In this document: positions 63,395 to 64,000 of the stretch, piece by piece
How positions within the stretch are numbered: position 1 is the first letter of the stretch
Layout of the letters: every line of letters starts with the position of its first letter
Assembly: GCF_000484635.1 (NCBI RefSeq)
Contig: NZ_AXVM01000006.1
Span: forward strand, 124,001-188,000
Direction: 5' to 3'
DNA from: Comamonas badia DSM 17552
GTDB lineage: Bacteria; Pseudomonadota; Gammaproteobacteria; Burkholderiales; Burkholderiaceae_C
Length of the DNA stretch: 64,000 nt
Made by a program: the position numbers and the translations under genes
Notes under the pieces: model-generated
Seen by the model: only the letters and a program-made list of their open reading frames with translations
What the model was told of the DNA's origin: nothing
Databases searched by the model: none

Positions 63395-64000
63395 CACAAG
63401 CGATACTGAAGAAATTTTTCCGACTCACGCAATTTCAGCATTTTTGCGTGCTGTTTTTCCTCTTGTCCATCTTGTATGTTGCATGGTGGATAGCCTCGTG
63501 GCCGGGAATTCTTGGACAAGATAGCCTCGCGACAATTTTAGAAGTCGAGAGCAACCAGGAATTCCAATCCGGGAAGCCTGCATTTTGGGCCCTCTATGCA
63601 ATAGCGACATACGGGCCTTGGCGATTAGTAGAGATTCCGATAGCCATACAACTTCTGCTCTGTGCCATCGTGTGCGCACGCGTTTTGAGTTGGATGCTCC
63701 AAAAGATGATGTACAAGAGTTTCTTGTATTGTTTGCTTTTCGTGGCATTGGCACCAAGCGTTGTGTATTACGCTTCCAGCCTGTATTCCGACGGTATTTA
63801 TGCGATCAGTACAGCAGCAATGCTATTTGAAATCTGGCGCATCCATCAAAACAAGAAAATTGATAGCGCCGCGGCCTGCATACTGCTAATCACGATCCCA
63901 TTTTCTTTGTTTTCGCGACCAAATGGAATTATAAATATCATCGCAATATTGGTTTTGGCATATATCCTTTCGCGTCGTGAACGAATCAAGCTCGCAATGA
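63391..64000 (+). CDS. polytopic membrane protein, possible glycosyltransferase-C-like, truncated by the window
   Basis: About 203 codons visible to the right edge. TTG start overlaps the acyltransferase stop (TTGA) and follows GGAGA. Multiple hydrophobic helices, with an aromatic/acidic loop VAWWIASWPGILGQDSLATI and ALAPSVVYYASSLYSDGIYA. This resembles GT-C membrane glycosyltransferases acting on lipid-linked sugars, but the family cannot be fixed from this fragment. Codon use is clearly more AT-rich than neighbours. Confidence 0.7.
   Translation, partial: MTQAILKKFFRLTQFQHFCVLFFLLSILYVAWWIASWPGILGQDSLATILEVESNQEFQSGKPAFWALYAIATYGPWRLVEIPIAIQLLLCAIVCARVLSWMLQKMMYKSFLYCLLFVALAPSVVYYASSLYSDGIYAISTAAMLFEIWRIHQNKKIDSAAACILLITIPFSLFSRPNGIINIIAILVLAYILSRRERIKLAM

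Overview
The window looks like chromosomal DNA of a high-GC betaproteobacterium of order Burkholderiales, most likely family Comamonadaceae. Evidence: the gene order M48 protease / pterin dehydratase / rsgA / CobD-like / NUDIX and rpsP-rimM-trmD-rplS, a 6S RNA gene directly after zapA, an SAH riboswitch before ahcY, and copies of a short intergenic repeat (core CTGCATAAGC) that I associate with Comamonadaceae. Genes are densely packed, with many ATGA/GTGA start-stop overlaps.

Region 1 (1-2223): end of an alpha/beta hydrolase gene, an MscS-type channel and an exported hydratase-like protein. Region 2 (2316-25642) is the main point of interest: a complete quinoprotein (PQQ) alcohol-oxidation locus. 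It holds a TonB receptor, a MoxJ/PedG-like binding protein, a PedF-type cytochrome c, an AcoR-like sigma54 activator, a prolyl-aminopeptidase-like hydrolase, pqqA-B-C-D-E, a cytochrome c plus a flavocytochrome-c-like flavoprotein, a second TonB receptor, a small cytochrome c, and a type I quinoprotein alcohol dehydrogenase whose active site carries the extra Asp typical of lanthanide-dependent enzymes. A five-gene overlapping operon follows (YVTN propeller, binding protein, ABC-2 permease, fused SoxYZ-like carrier, SoxH-like metallohydrolase), with the matching ABC ATPase on the opposite strand behind a Bug/TctC binding protein. Four matches to sigma54 -24/-12 promoters precede the dehydrogenase, pedF, pqqA and the YVTN/ABC operon, and two dyads TGTTCN-N5-GGAACA lie about 85-140 bp upstream of two of them. 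I infer one regulon driven by the AcoR-like protein. Proposed flow: alcohol to PQQ dehydrogenase to periplasmic cytochrome c, with PQQ made by PqqA-E and metal or cofactor supply by the TonB and ABC components.

Region 3 (25651-33687): cobyric acid synthase, an exported histidine-containing protein, Ogt, and a btuBFCD cobalamin uptake operon headed by a cobalamin riboswitch. Region 4 (33738-38263): zapB-like/zapA/6S RNA, then two translationally coupled c-di-GMP genes (PAS-GGDEF-EAL and HD-GYP). A decayed ISNCY-like transposase remnant (about 38404-38720) separates this from Region 5 (38783-58444), which is housekeeping: M48 protease, PCD, RsgA, catalase, HisC, CobD/CbiB-like, NUDIX, the rpsP operon, TM2 protein, Pit/DUF47 phosphate pair, patatin, MetG, SGNH esterase, aminotransferase, RlmJ, RlpA and MetF.

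Region 6 (58457-64000): ahcY with SAH riboswitch, a ParDE-type toxin-antitoxin pair with an operator-like palindrome, prfC, an acyltransferase-3 membrane protein and, entering a visibly AT-richer stretch from about 63390, a truncated polytopic membrane protein that may begin a surface-polysaccharide island. I see no tRNA, rRNA, CRISPR array or intact IS. All calls come from reading the sequence; no database search was run.
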